Shown in pieces: positions 8,580 through 17,097 of a stretch of 64,000 nucleotides of DNA. The notes under the pieces are model-generated. The model worked only from the letters and a program-made list of their open reading frames with translations, was not told the DNA's origin and did not search any database. A program made the position numbers and the translations under genes. Numbering within the stretch: the first letter of the stretch is position 1; every line of letters begins with the position of its first letter. This DNA is from Pseudomonadales bacterium (GTDB lineage Bacteria > Pseudomonadota > Gammaproteobacteria > Pseudomonadales > Pseudohongiellaceae): contig WLWQ01000004.1 of NCBI GenBank assembly GCA_012103535.1, forward strand, positions 248,001 to 312,000, written 5' to 3'.

Positions 8580-9142
8580 GCAGCATGAATCGGCCACCGC
8601 TGCAGGCATTTTACAAATTGCTTAACACCATTACTCTGGTGGCCTTCCTGTTAATCCTATTCAGTTTTCGGTTTTCTGGTCACATCTCAATCTTAAGCCC
8701 AATTGCCAAACTTTCCATCGCAGTGCATTTTTTTGCTTTCGCGGCCTGGATCGGCGCACTTTATCCGCTGTATAGACTTACCTTTGTGGAAGATCTCGAT
8801 TTTTTGCAACGGACGATGAAAAAATTTGGCAACAATGCGATTGGTATCGTATTGCTACTCATCGTAGCGGGAGTCTTAATGCTGCTTGAGTTATTTCATT
8901 CCCTGGAAGAAGTGTTTACCACAGCCTACGGCATAGCCTTGCTGACAAAACTATTTCTTGTTGTTGGAATCTTCGCTATTGCTGGCTTGAATAAGCTCAG
9001 GCTGACACCTGCAATTCAAGCAGAGGGTGGGGCGCTGGCCATGCGACGTTCAATAACTGTAGAAGCCATAGTGGCGCTGCTAATATTGGTAGTCACTTCT
9101 TACTTCTCCACAATCGTTGGCCCTGCCGACCATCAAATGTAG
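8558..9142 (+). CDS. copD: CopD, C-terminal half (frameshifted)
   Basis: This frame is offset by one base from the N-terminal half and overlaps its end. It carries the remaining membrane helices of the CopD domain, including 'FSGHISILSPIAKLSIAVHFFAFAAWIGAL', where the His and Trp are typical of the family, here quoted only as a landmark at codons about 30-60. An internal ATG at 8585 could allow separate initiation, but no strong ribosome site precedes it. The protein would move copper across the inner membrane together with CopC. Confidence 0.68.
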   Translation: MFYLQKIGSMNRPPLQAFYKLLNTITLVAFLLILFSFRFSGHISILSPIAKLSIAVHFFAFAAWIGALYPLYRLTFVEDLDFLQRTMKKFGNNAIGIVLLLIVAGVLMLLELFHSLEEVFTTAYGIALLTKLFLVVGIFAIAGLNKLRLTPAIQAEGGALAMRRSITVEAIVALLILVVTSYFSTIVGPADHQM

Positions 9143-9165
9143 GCATTGAATTCGAAAGTGTTGAG

Positions 9166-10134
9166 CTAAGTGAGGCTTAAACTGTTGTTGGCTTCGTTAA
9201 GTTTGGGCTTGGCAGACTGTTCAACCAGTTTAAAAACTTCGAATGAGTCTATATCCAGAGAGTAGAGATCCGCATTGTCTACGCCATTGGAGAACAGGGC
9301 CGCAGTAGTCAAAGTCGACTGTTTGGCAAACAACAGAGAATTACCAATCGGTGACCAGGCTAAATTAAACAATTTCTTATTGCTGTTGAAGACGGCAATC
9401 GGTTCTTTCATCACTTCTGCGATTTCTCCGAGAAAAACAGTAGAGCCGGTATGATCATACTGTATATAGGCGAAGTGGGTTTTATCTTCGTTAATGATCG
9501 GTGCTTCTATCGATTCACTGCTTAGCACTTCTGACTCAGATGTGCTTAAAGAGACTTCACCTCCGAAATAGTTTGTGTCTGTAACGATTTCGTCTGCCAA
9601 GAGCAGAGGTTCTTCATAAACTGGCGCAGATGAAGAATTTATTCCCTGACTTATCCAGAAGCTGGCAGCCAGACTTAAACACATTGCTGCGACTCCCGCT
9701 CGTTGCGGTCGCGAAAAAGGCAGAAAAAGAGATTTCGACTGGGGAAAAAAACTGGTGACCGTAGCCGCTTCGACCGGAACAAGTAAGCGATAGCCTCGCT
9801 TCGGTATAGTCTCGATATAATCAGTCGCATCACTGGCAACAATGAGTTGCTTGCGCAGTTCAGACACGGCACGGGTTAAGGAATTTTCATTCACGATGAC
9901 CTTAGGCCAGAGAACTTTTACCAGCTCATCGCGACTAACAACCTGGCCTTCATTGGCGGCCAAATAGCACAGAAGTTTGGTGAGCCTGGGTTCAAGATGT
10001 CGGTTTAAGCTGCCGTGGGATAATTCGACTCGATTTAAAGCCGGACTTACGCGCCACGCACCGATACAGAAATCTTCTGTGAGTGCTGCATTTATCTCAA
10101 TTGTTTCAGTCTGCAAGGCTTGTGCCTGTGTCAT
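9166..10134 (-). CDS. CadC-like winged-helix transcriptional regulator
   Basis: A 322-residue one-component regulator. Residues about 20-120 form an OmpR/PhoB-type winged helix ('LEPRLTKLLCYLAANEGQVVSR', then 'ENSLTRAVSELRKQL' and 'IETIPKRGYRL'). One membrane segment follows near residues 145-165. The periplasmic part includes 'LAWSPIGNSLLFAKQS', a TolB/WD-like propeller blade, but the propeller is much shorter than in full-length relatives. It is convergent with copD and divergent from the Deg protease, so it could sense envelope conditions and control either side. Targets are unknown. Confidence 0.7.
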   Translation of the reverse strand: MTQAQALQTETIEINAALTEDFCIGAWRVSPALNRVELSHGSLNRHLEPRLTKLLCYLAANEGQVVSRDELVKVLWPKVIVNENSLTRAVSELRKQLIVASDATDYIETIPKRGYRLLVPVEAATVTSFFPQSKSLFLPFSRPQRAGVAAMCLSLAASFWISQGINSSSAPVYEEPLLLADEIVTDTNYFGGEVSLSTSESEVLSSESIEAPIINEDKTHFAYIQYDHTGSTVFLGEIAEVMKEPIAVFNSNKKLFNLAWSPIGNSLLFAKQSTLTTAALFSNGVDNADLYSLDIDSFEVFKLVEQSAKPKLNEANNSLSLT

Positions 10135-10356
10135 CAGATTCCCCTTCGAACCAAGTCAGATTAAGCCGTATACCCTATAGTTCCTTAGACGCTCACAAGC
10201 CTGGTTTTGTTTCATGCTGAGGCGATTTTTTTTCAATTCTAATCTAATAAGACCGTCGTTCTAATGTTTTTCTACATCTGCAGCTTTTCTGGACATAAAT
10301 TTCACCTCAATTTCAGGTAATTCATCGCAAATATCCCTAATTTCGGTCCCTGTGAG

Positions 10357-10373
10357 ATTCCCAAAAAGGGAAT
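10357..10373 (+). promoter_or_regulatory. Inverted repeat in the Deg protease leader
   Basis: ATTCCC and GGGAAT flank five A residues, 13 bp before the AAGGAGA ribosome site. It could be an operator or a leader hairpin; there is no direct evidence for either. Confidence 0.3.
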
Positions 10374-10399
10374 ACAACCATTTTAGAAGGAGATCGAAC

Positions 10400-11803
10400 A
10401 TGGATAACAAACGCATTTCGGCAGCTTTAATCGGCGTTGTCGTCCTGGTGGCCTGGATGTCACAAGGCGTGGCGGTGAGCGAAGAAGCGCAGCAAAGAGG
10501 TGTGCCCAGTCTGGCCCCAATGCTGGAAACCGTAACGCCAGCAGTGGTCAATATCCAGGTGAGCAAGGCTATGCCTACCAGCACAAGGTTTTACTTTAAC
10601 GGGGAAGAGTTGCCAGACACCGTCAGGCGCTACTTCGAACAGAATCCGGAGTGGGGCCAAGAGCAGCGGCAACGACCTTATGCCACAGGTGCTGGTTCCG
10701 GCGTAATAATCGATTCGGAATTGGGCTACATCGTAACTAATCATCATGTCATCGATGATGCGGCTGCAATCAATGTGCAACTAAATGACGGTCGCACTGC
10801 GGAGGCAATACTAATTGGAAGTGACTCTGAAACCGATATTGCACTCCTGCAAATTGATGCAGAAGACTTAATGGAAATTGAATTCGCAGAAATCAGCTCA
10901 GTACGAGTCGGAGACTATGTAGTAGCGATAGGCAATCCTTTTGGTATTGGTCAAACCGTGACCTCGGGCATTGTAAGTGCTTTAGGTAGAAACGGTTTGA
11001 ACAACAACAATTATGAAGACTATATCCAAACTGATGCAGCCATCAATTTGGGTAATTCGGGGGGAGCATTAGTTGACATGGAAGGTCGTCTAATCGGAAT
11101 CAACACCGTGATTCTTAGCGGTAACGGTGGGAGTAACGGTGTTGGTTTCGCGGTACCTGCGGATATGGTGGAAGCGGTATTCGCTCACCTGGAAAGAGAT
11201 GGCGAAGTTCGCCGCGGACTTTTAGGTGTAGCTATTGTCAATGCAACTCCCGAAATAGTCGCGGCGCTGGATATAGATATCGACTCCGGCGCTGTAGTAA
11301 CCAGCGTGATGCCGGACAGTGCTGCAGAACGAGCGGGTATTCAAATTTCTGATGTCATCGTTGAGATCGATGGGCGCGAGGTAAACAGTAGCCGCGAGCT
11401 GCGCAATATTGTTGGCTTGATGCGCAGGGATCAAGCAGTTGAGCTGGCACTTTATCGCGGCGATCAGCGTATGAGCATTGATGCAGTAATTGGGGGCGCA
11501 GAAGGCCGAGCATCTATTGCCGATTCGCGCCCAGCCAGCAGTGGTGATTTCCGTGGTGCACAGCTGCGCAATCTTGAACCTGGTGCTGTGGAATCCGTCG
11601 ACGCTGGCGTCGAAATAGTTAGTGTAGCTCCCCAGAGTCGCGCCTTTGCAGCTGGCGTACGCCCAGGTGATGTCATTACTGAAGTGAATCGTGCAGCCGT
11701 TGATGATTTGACTGAATTTAATGCGGCGATCGAAGCGGGTGAGCGCTATTCCGCATTAACCGTATTTCGTGATGGGCGACGCATGTTGTTCTTCGTACCC
11801 TGA
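10400..11803 (+). CDS. HtrA/Deg-family periplasmic serine protease
   Basis: Exported trypsin-like protease/chaperone of 467 residues. ATG 10400 follows AAGGAGA and opens a signal peptide; the longer frame from 10352 is not signal-like. The triad is His116 in 'TNHHVID', Asp146 in 'SETDIALL' and Ser220 in 'LGNSGGALV'. Two PDZ domains follow (about 262-360 and 385-467), as in DegP/DegQ. It should degrade or refold damaged periplasmic proteins, which fits next to copper and envelope functions. The gene stands alone, with its own terminator at 11874. DegQ is a closer size match than DegP, but I cannot settle the orthology. Confidence 0.9.
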   Translation: MDNKRISAALIGVVVLVAWMSQGVAVSEEAQQRGVPSLAPMLETVTPAVVNIQVSKAMPTSTRFYFNGEELPDTVRRYFEQNPEWGQEQRQRPYATGAGSGVIIDSELGYIVTNHHVIDDAAAINVQLNDGRTAEAILIGSDSETDIALLQIDAEDLMEIEFAEISSVRVGDYVVAIGNPFGIGQTVTSGIVSALGRNGLNNNNYEDYIQTDAAINLGNSGGALVDMEGRLIGINTVILSGNGGSNGVGFAVPADMVEAVFAHLERDGEVRRGLLGVAIVNATPEIVAALDIDIDSGAVVTSVMPDSAAERAGIQISDVIVEIDGREVNSSRELRNIVGLMRRDQAVELALYRGDQRMSIDAVIGGAEGRASIADSRPASSGDFRGAQLRNLEPGAVESVDAGVEIVSVAPQSRAFAAGVRPGDVITEVNRAAVDDLTEFNAAIEAGERYSALTVFRDGRRMLFFVP

Positions 11804-11873
11804 GCATCAAAGGGTCTGTGCCTAGCAGTATTTATTGAAGCAGCCCTTAGTGCACTAAAAAGTGCCCCCAATT

Positions 11874-11908
11874 GGCCGATTTAATGTAAGTTAAGTCGGC
11901 CTTTTTTT
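11874..11908 (+). terminator. Rho-independent terminator
   Basis: An 11-bp stem with one G-T pair (11874-11884 with 11891-11901), a six-base loop and a run of seven T. It lies 70 bp after the Deg protease stop. The rest of the gap up to 12078 shows nothing recognisable. Confidence 0.85.
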
Positions 11909-12078
11909 GCCGCCTAATATTGGAACTTAAGTCGATATCGGGGTTCCTATACAATTCAGGCCGTGATAGTTTCGCTTGCTGCGATGCCTGTAGCGAGTTG
12001 CGAGGAATAGGCTGCCACAGGCCAGTTTAGGGACTTAGCAAAATTTATAATAAGCATTTCGAATAATTATCCCATACC

Positions 12079-13251
12079 GTGATACGACATAAACTGAATC
12101 AAGTAATACAGTACTTCTTTGTGGTTGCCATTGGCGTGCTTGGTTCTGCCTATTCAAGCGCCGACGATGACGCTCAGATTGCACTGTTCAACTATGATTT
12201 TAGTGAATTCATCTACTGGATAAAAACTGCCGCAGATGAAAAACGTATCCCTGGAGCTGCATTAGCCATTGTCTCACGCGAAGGGATCATGTACTTGCAA
12301 ACCTGGGGTAAGAAAGATGTGGCGGAAGAGAATCCGGTAACCACAGATTCCGTTTTCCGAATTGCTTCGATGTCAAAAACTTTTGCGGGAACCGCGACGG
12401 CGCTGTTAGTAGATAACAACCATCAAAGCTGGGACACAAAAGTCTCCGACCTATTTCCGCAAATGCGCATCGGTACAAGATCTTCTTCGGAAGAAATTAC
12501 CTTAAAACATTTGGTCAGCCACTCTACTGGCTTAATGCCGCATTCCTATTCCAATATGCTGGATGACGGTGTGGCTTATGAAAAAATTAAAGATAAGTTT
12601 CATCAGATTCCAACAGTTTGTACTCCAGGCCAATGTTATGGATATCAGAATGTTGTGTTTTCTTTAATCGCGGATGTGGTGGAAGAAAGTACTGGCGGAA
12701 GTTACGAAAGATATATTGAAGAAGAAATTTTCCGACCGCTGGACATGTTGTCGGCTTCGGTAGGCATGGATTCCTTTCTTGATAATCCCGAATCTACTTC
12801 ACCCCATCGACTCGTAAGAGGAAATTGGCGCACCACGACTACCAATCCTGCCTATTATTCCGTAGCGCCTGCCTCAGGAATTAATGCCAGTATTTTTGAC
12901 ATGACAATGTGGATTCGCGCAAATCTTGGCGCGTTTCCAGAAGTTTTAACACCCGACTTTCTAGACGATCTCCATGAGCCTATTATCTCTACACCCTATG
13001 GAAACTACTTCAATCGATGGAATGGATTAGAGAAAGCTTATTATGCTACAGGCTGGCGCGTCTTTGATTACAAAGGAGTTCGCGCTATCCATCATGGTGG
13101 AGGCGTGCGCGGATTTCGCAGTGAAATGGCTTTCGTTCCAGAAGCAAACATCGGCATGGTTTTGTTATTTAACGCAGAGTCAAATATTGCTAATGACGTC
13201 GTTCCAGTATTCCTCGATAATCTCACCGATTCAATTTACCCGAAGCCCTAA
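12079..13251 (+). CDS. Serine hydrolase, class C beta-lactamase/EstB family
   Basis: Exported penicillin-binding-protein-like hydrolase of 390 residues with an N-terminal signal peptide ending near 'SAYSSA'. The catalytic S-x-x-K is Ser97-Met-Ser-Lys100, the Y-x-N is Tyr189-Gln-Asn, and 'HHGG' occupies the place of the K-T-G triad near residue 335. The H-x-G form is commoner in esterases and D-aminopeptidases (COG1680) than in true AmpC enzymes, so an esterase or peptidase role is likelier than beta-lactam resistance. The start is GTG 12079 with no clear ribosome site. Confidence 0.82.
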   Translation: MIRHKLNQVIQYFFVVAIGVLGSAYSSADDDAQIALFNYDFSEFIYWIKTAADEKRIPGAALAIVSREGIMYLQTWGKKDVAEENPVTTDSVFRIASMSKTFAGTATALLVDNNHQSWDTKVSDLFPQMRIGTRSSSEEITLKHLVSHSTGLMPHSYSNMLDDGVAYEKIKDKFHQIPTVCTPGQCYGYQNVVFSLIADVVEESTGGSYERYIEEEIFRPLDMLSASVGMDSFLDNPESTSPHRLVRGNWRTTTTNPAYYSVAPASGINASIFDMTMWIRANLGAFPEVLTPDFLDDLHEPIISTPYGNYFNRWNGLEKAYYATGWRVFDYKGVRAIHHGGGVRGFRSEMAFVPEANIGMVLLFNAESNIANDVVPVFLDNLTDSIYPKP

Positions 13252-13277
13252 CGGGATCACAGCAGAAGGAAATTTTC

Positions 13278-14015
13278 ATGAGCTCAGTAATCGACTTGCT
13301 GAAATCGCACCGTAGTATTCGCAAGTTCAGCGACCAGGCAATCGAGCCTGAATTATTAGAAGAGCTATTTGCTGCAGGCCAGGCAGCGGCAACTTCCAGT
13401 TTCTTGCAAGGCACCACAATAATTCGTGTCACTAATCCAGAAAAACGCGAGAAGATTGCAGAGTTGGCAGGAAACCAGCCCTATGTGGCAAAAGCCGCTG
13501 AGTTTATGATCTTCTGCGCCGATTTAAAGCGCGCAGGCAATTATTGCGAAGCTTATGAAATGCCATTCGAAGGGGATTTTACTGAGCATTTTATTATTGC
13601 CACCGTCGATGTTGCCTTAATGGCACAGAGTCTGGTGACGGCTGCTGAATCTGTTGGATTAGGTATCTGTTACATCGGAGGGATACGTAACAATCCCGGG
13701 CCGGTTTCAGATTTATTAGAACTGCCTAGAGGTGTGTATCCTGTTTTCGGATTGTGTCTGGGTTATCCAGATCAGGATCCAGAAATTAAACCGCGCCTGC
13801 CCATGTCGGTAATTGTAAAAAAAGAAGTTTATAACGAGGAAGGCGACCAAGAGACCATCGAGCAATACGACGAAAGAATTCGAGATTACTATCGAACGCG
13901 GACAGGCGGAGGGCACGGTATTAGTTGGACTGAACAAGTAGCAACATTACTCTCTGAAAAGTCACGGCCCCATATGAAAGGATTTCTAGAAGAGAAGGGA
14001 TTTAAATTCAAGTAG
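13278..14015 (+). CDS. nfsA: NfsA/FRP-like oxygen-insensitive NADPH nitroreductase
   Basis: FMN-dependent flavoprotein of 245 residues. 'HRSIRKFSDQAIE' at the N-terminus binds FMN phosphate, 'QAAATSSFLQ' and 'LGICYIGGIRNNP' are the flavin-binding blocks, and 'GLCLGYP' with the C-terminal 'RTGGGHGISWTEQ' is typical of the NfsA/FRP group. It reduces nitroaromatics or quinones by two-electron steps. AAGGAAA precedes the ATG, 26 bp after the serine hydrolase stop, so the two may share a transcript. Confidence 0.82.
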   Translation: MSSVIDLLKSHRSIRKFSDQAIEPELLEELFAAGQAAATSSFLQGTTIIRVTNPEKREKIAELAGNQPYVAKAAEFMIFCADLKRAGNYCEAYEMPFEGDFTEHFIIATVDVALMAQSLVTAAESVGLGICYIGGIRNNPGPVSDLLELPRGVYPVFGLCLGYPDQDPEIKPRLPMSVIVKKEVYNEEGDQETIEQYDERIRDYYRTRTGGGHGISWTEQVATLLSEKSRPHMKGFLEEKGFKFK

Positions 14016-14018
14016 CTA

Positions 14019-14492
14019 CTACTGCAAGGTTTCCCGGCGATACGATCCTGTTGAAGGTAAGACTTCTTCCAAGTCACTAACCCGTGAATCAATAGTTTCC
14101 GATGGGGGAATTGCTCCGGCTCCGAAAGCAAATTTGAACTCACCGTTCACTAGTCCTCGCACATCATCAGTAACGGACCATCGTGCTATGTAGTATTCAG
14201 AAGCAGGTAACTCAAAAGGTATCGGCAAAACGAAACTATTGTTTTTACGGCCGGGATCATAGGCAAAACCGATATCAATCCATTCTTCTTCTGCCGTATA
14301 CAAGGCTAACTTCAGTAATCTCACATCGACTCTAAAACTCATCGTTACCATTTTGGGAGGCTCGATAAGTACTGCATCATCTTGAGGAAAGGTCACGCCA
14401 GGAGTGAGAACGCCATGACTGTGTTGGGCCCGACTGAGAGTTGAGCCGGCCAATAGAGTCAGAGCTGAGATTGTTATAATGAGTCTTCTCAT
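14019..14492 (-). CDS. Divergent CopC-like exported protein
   Basis: Exported protein of 157 residues. After a signal peptide, 'QHSHGVL' and 'VTMSFRVDVRLLKLALY' match the CopC beta-sandwich, and 'LVNGEFKFAFG' matches its last strand. The canonical D-G-H copper ligands are replaced by 'DDVRGLVNG'. It also has an insertion, 'WIDIGFAY', shared with the protein at 15453. So a CopC fold is likely but classical copper binding is doubtful. It is convergent with the nitroreductase (3 bp between stops). Confidence 0.62.
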   Translation of the reverse strand: MRRLIITISALTLLAGSTLSRAQHSHGVLTPGVTFPQDDAVLIEPPKMVTMSFRVDVRLLKLALYTAEEEWIDIGFAYDPGRKNNSFVLPIPFELPASEYYIARWSVTDDVRGLVNGEFKFAFGAGAIPPSETIDSRVSDLEEVLPSTGSYRRETLQ

Positions 14493-14548
14493 AATCGATA
14501 GTATCGGAATTACAGTATTATAATTTTAGCAAATTTAGTGCGGTCATT

Positions 14549-15346
14549 TTAGCCAAAATAAACCATGCACTGCCGGGACAAGGCGCAAAGCTGGCCCGTT
14601 TCATCGTAAATCTTTCCTGATTGCTGGGTATAGCCATTGGCAGCCGCTTCTGCAACAAATTCCAAATAAAACCAGTCTGATTTTATCTCTTCTGGTGGAA
14701 TAACAAACTCCAGCGACCAGGACAGCGAACTGGAAGGAATTGGGCCTTTCTCTAAATAAGAGAGAATTACTGGCGGCGGTATATCGCAGATAGTGACGAG
14801 TTTTTCTGTTTCGAAACCACTCATGTCAGCCTTGTGCCGAATCCAAAGATTTAACTCATTGCTTGGCTTACCCCCAAAAGGCAATCCGCCATCCACCCAG
14901 GCTCCGTCAAAAAACTGGAGGAATCCGGGCACGCGCTTTTTGTGGTCCTTAAATTCAACACCGGATTCTCTCGGTGAAGGATTAAAATCCTCGTTAGTTG
15001 AAACTTTTAGTCCTTCTCTGGGATTGCCAAATGCAGCCATGGCTTGCAAACACAATTCGCCATTACAAATAACGTTTCCGCTCATTTGCGTCACGTTTTT
15101 ACCTTGTCGCTGAATGCTGGCTTCGACCTTAACTTCACCCGGTGGAACCGGCGCGATAAATGAAACCATCAGCGAGCGTAAAGGCTTGGGGCTGGTCAGT
15201 AGTTTTCGCATTCCCGTGACCGCAAAAGCGGTGGCGATCCCACCATAGGCAGAGCGACCCTGAGACCAGCTTTCATCGAAGGAAGTAGTGTTGTCTGCGC
15301 TTTCTTCCAGTTGCCTAAGAATTGATTTCAAATCTGCTGACTGCAT
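14549..15346 (-). CDS. Acyl-CoA thioesterase, double hotdog (4HBT_3-like)
   Basis: A 265-residue protein with two hotdog halves. 'DESWSQGRSAYGGIATAFA' is the N-terminal substrate-binding loop with the conserved G-G, 'RSLMVSFIAPVPPGEVKV' the central strand, and 'LEFVIPPEE...WFYLEFVAE' begins the second half's product-like region. The tail 'DETGQLCALSRQCMVYF' is typical of the TesB/4HBT_3 group. It should hydrolyse acyl-CoA thioesters in the cytoplasm. It is flanked on both sides by divergent CopC-like genes with which it has no obvious functional link. Confidence 0.75.
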   Translation of the reverse strand: MQSADLKSILRQLEESADNTTSFDESWSQGRSAYGGIATAFAVTGMRKLLTSPKPLRSLMVSFIAPVPPGEVKVEASIQRQGKNVTQMSGNVICNGELCLQAMAAFGNPREGLKVSTNEDFNPSPRESGVEFKDHKKRVPGFLQFFDGAWVDGGLPFGGKPSNELNLWIRHKADMSGFETEKLVTICDIPPPVILSYLEKGPIPSSSLSWSLEFVIPPEEIKSDWFYLEFVAEAAANGYTQQSGKIYDETGQLCALSRQCMVYFG

Positions 15347-15452
15347 GTATTAAACCGTTAATCTGCGGGTGCCCGCTCTAAAAAACTTGTCCTCTGTGCT
15401 ATTCTTCACTTCTACATTGGTCCAATTGCGAAGCCGTTCTAGCAAAATTCTC

Positions 15453-16049
15453 GTGAAACCAGGAAAAATACAGATTCTCTTTCTGCTTGGCTTTAGTCTA
15501 TTACTGGGGTCTTCAGTAATCGCACAACCCTTTGCGTCGTCCGTGCACAGACAAGCCGCGGATGTTACAGGAATTGCCGCGAAAACAGAATCCAATCCAG
15601 CGGATGACGCGGTACTTGGCACGGCGCCGGAAATCCTGAATTTGCATTTCCCCAGTGCCGTACGCTTGGTCAAACTTACCTTGCGCAATGAGCAGCGAGA
15701 TTGGGTCGATATTAGCTTTCGCTATTCGCCTGGTGCGCGCGATAGTTATGAATGGAACCTTCCGCAACTCGGTCCTGCAATTTATTACACTGCCGACTGG
15801 GCAATACTGGCTGCCAATGATCGGTTGGTAAGAGGGAGTTTTAGTTTTGCTTTTGGTCCTGACGCAGAGCGTCCGTCTGTGATCAAGGCAGCAGAGGAGG
15901 CTCTGTTAATGCAGCGTTATGGCGATCCTACGATTCGTTATGTGGCGCCCCCACCAACCGACATTATAATTAACCAGGATCCGCCAGCCTACGATCCGCC
16001 ATTTACAATCGATTTAGATCAAAGGCAGCCAACAAATAATCAAAACTAA
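15453..16049 (+). CDS. Divergent CopC-like exported protein with C-terminal extension
   Basis: About 198 residues from GTG 15453, which opens a good signal peptide; the longer GTG frame at 15369 puts a non-signal stretch first. 'LNLHFPSAVRLVKLTL' and 'RLVRGSFSFAFG' mark the CopC-like sandwich, and 'WVDISFRYSPGA' is the insertion shared with the protein at 14019. The D-G-H copper site is absent ('ANDRLVRG'). About 50 proline-rich residues follow the domain. The two divergent copies bracket the thioesterase in opposite orientations and look like an old inverted duplication. Confidence 0.58.
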   Translation: MKPGKIQILFLLGFSLLLGSSVIAQPFASSVHRQAADVTGIAAKTESNPADDAVLGTAPEILNLHFPSAVRLVKLTLRNEQRDWVDISFRYSPGARDSYEWNLPQLGPAIYYTADWAILAANDRLVRGSFSFAFGPDAERPSVIKAAEEALLMQRYGDPTIRYVAPPPTDIIINQDPPAYDPPFTIDLDQRQPTNNQN

Positions 16050-16091
16050 AAGTCGGGAAAGGGGCAGGTCTACTACTTAAGTTTAAGACAC

Positions 16092-16118
16092 AAAAAAGGC
16101 AGCGGAGCTGCCTTTTTT
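16092..16118. terminator. Bidirectional rho-independent terminator
   Basis: Perfect 12-bp stem (AAAAAAGGCAGC and its complement) with a GGA loop between two converging genes. Both strands carry the T run, so it can end transcripts from 15453 (+) and 16150 (-). Confidence 0.85.
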
Positions 16119-16149
16119 ATTGAATAAATTTTACTATTTGTTCTGCTAT

Positions 16150-17088
16150 TTATTCTTCGACGTGAACTGTAATGTAGGCATCGTGATAAAGACCGCCATC
16201 ATCAGCTCTGGCCCAAAGGATGTAACTTCCGGGTTCATCAAAGGTGGCAGTCACATTAAAGACACCATCTTCAGGAAGTTCAGGAGGTAACCATAATTCT
16301 CCCCAGGGGGAATTGGCAGCAGATCGCGTGTCTTCCCAGGGTTTGGGCAACGGCGGATCAAAACTTACGTTTCCATCTCCCCGGTACACATTCAAGGAAA
16401 GAAATAGTCCATTAATTTTACCAACTGTTACCTGTGTTGGTCTGCGCATCATGCGCCGTTCGAGCTCTTCGCTAGTGTTGGTTGGATCACGACGGCGTTC
16501 TGGCAGGCCATCGTCCCAAACATGGGTGGATAGATCCACGGGTTCACCGACTCTGACAACTCTAACGCTGTCTCCTTGAATCGTAACAACTGGCGGGACA
16601 TTGGCTCTGGATTCAGGGCTGCTGGTCCCAGCGCCCAGAGAGCCGGTTTCACTGGCGATTACCATGTTATCTACCAGGTAATCCTGCCGTAAGGTGGCGA
16701 AGGCTTTGCGTTCAACGCCATTAACGTTCAGGGTCCAGACCAATTCTCGATCACCCCAGTCAGAAGGAACCGTTACTTCAAAGGTAAAGCGGTTACGACG
16801 GGGCAGAAAATGAGTTGGTTGTCCTTGGTCGGGCTCTCCGGGAGCAAAAAAATTATTTTCGCCAACGGCTACATCTGGTTCTTCTTCCCAGTTTTCATTC
16901 ATATACCCGAACATCATGTTAAATGTGCCGTCGGGATTTGGGCGCCATCCTTCAAACGCGGGTTCTACGTGCTGGCCGCTTCGATAGGTTTGGGCGTTAA
17001 CTGGGAGAGTTGTAAAGCTTGTGAGTAATAAAAACAGCAAAGCTACCATCGTAGCTTTGCTGTTTATCTCGATAGATCTTACTACCAT
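16150..17088 (-). CDS. Exported protein, partner of the cytochrome/copper monooxygenase
   Basis: A 312-residue protein with a signal peptide ending near 'PVNA'. It has no enzyme motif I recognise. Two beta-rich parts can be seen: 'FNMMFGYMNENWEEEPDV' to 'TFEVTVPSDWGDRELVWTL', and a C-terminal Ig/PKD-like segment 'FNVTATFDEPGSYILWARADDGG'. Its start follows the stop of the cytochrome-monooxygenase gene by 9 bp with an AAGGTG ribosome site, so the two are surely one operon. A periplasmic accessory or substrate-delivery role is inferred only from that coupling. Confidence 0.7.
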   Translation of the reverse strand: MVVRSIEINSKATMVALLFLLLTSFTTLPVNAQTYRSGQHVEPAFEGWRPNPDGTFNMMFGYMNENWEEEPDVAVGENNFFAPGEPDQGQPTHFLPRRNRFTFEVTVPSDWGDRELVWTLNVNGVERKAFATLRQDYLVDNMVIASETGSLGAGTSSPESRANVPPVVTIQGDSVRVVRVGEPVDLSTHVWDDGLPERRRDPTNTSEELERRMMRRPTQVTVGKINGLFLSLNVYRGDGNVSFDPPLPKPWEDTRSAANSPWGELWLPPELPEDGVFNVTATFDEPGSYILWARADDGGLYHDAYITVHVEE

Positions 17089-17097
17089 GACTACACC

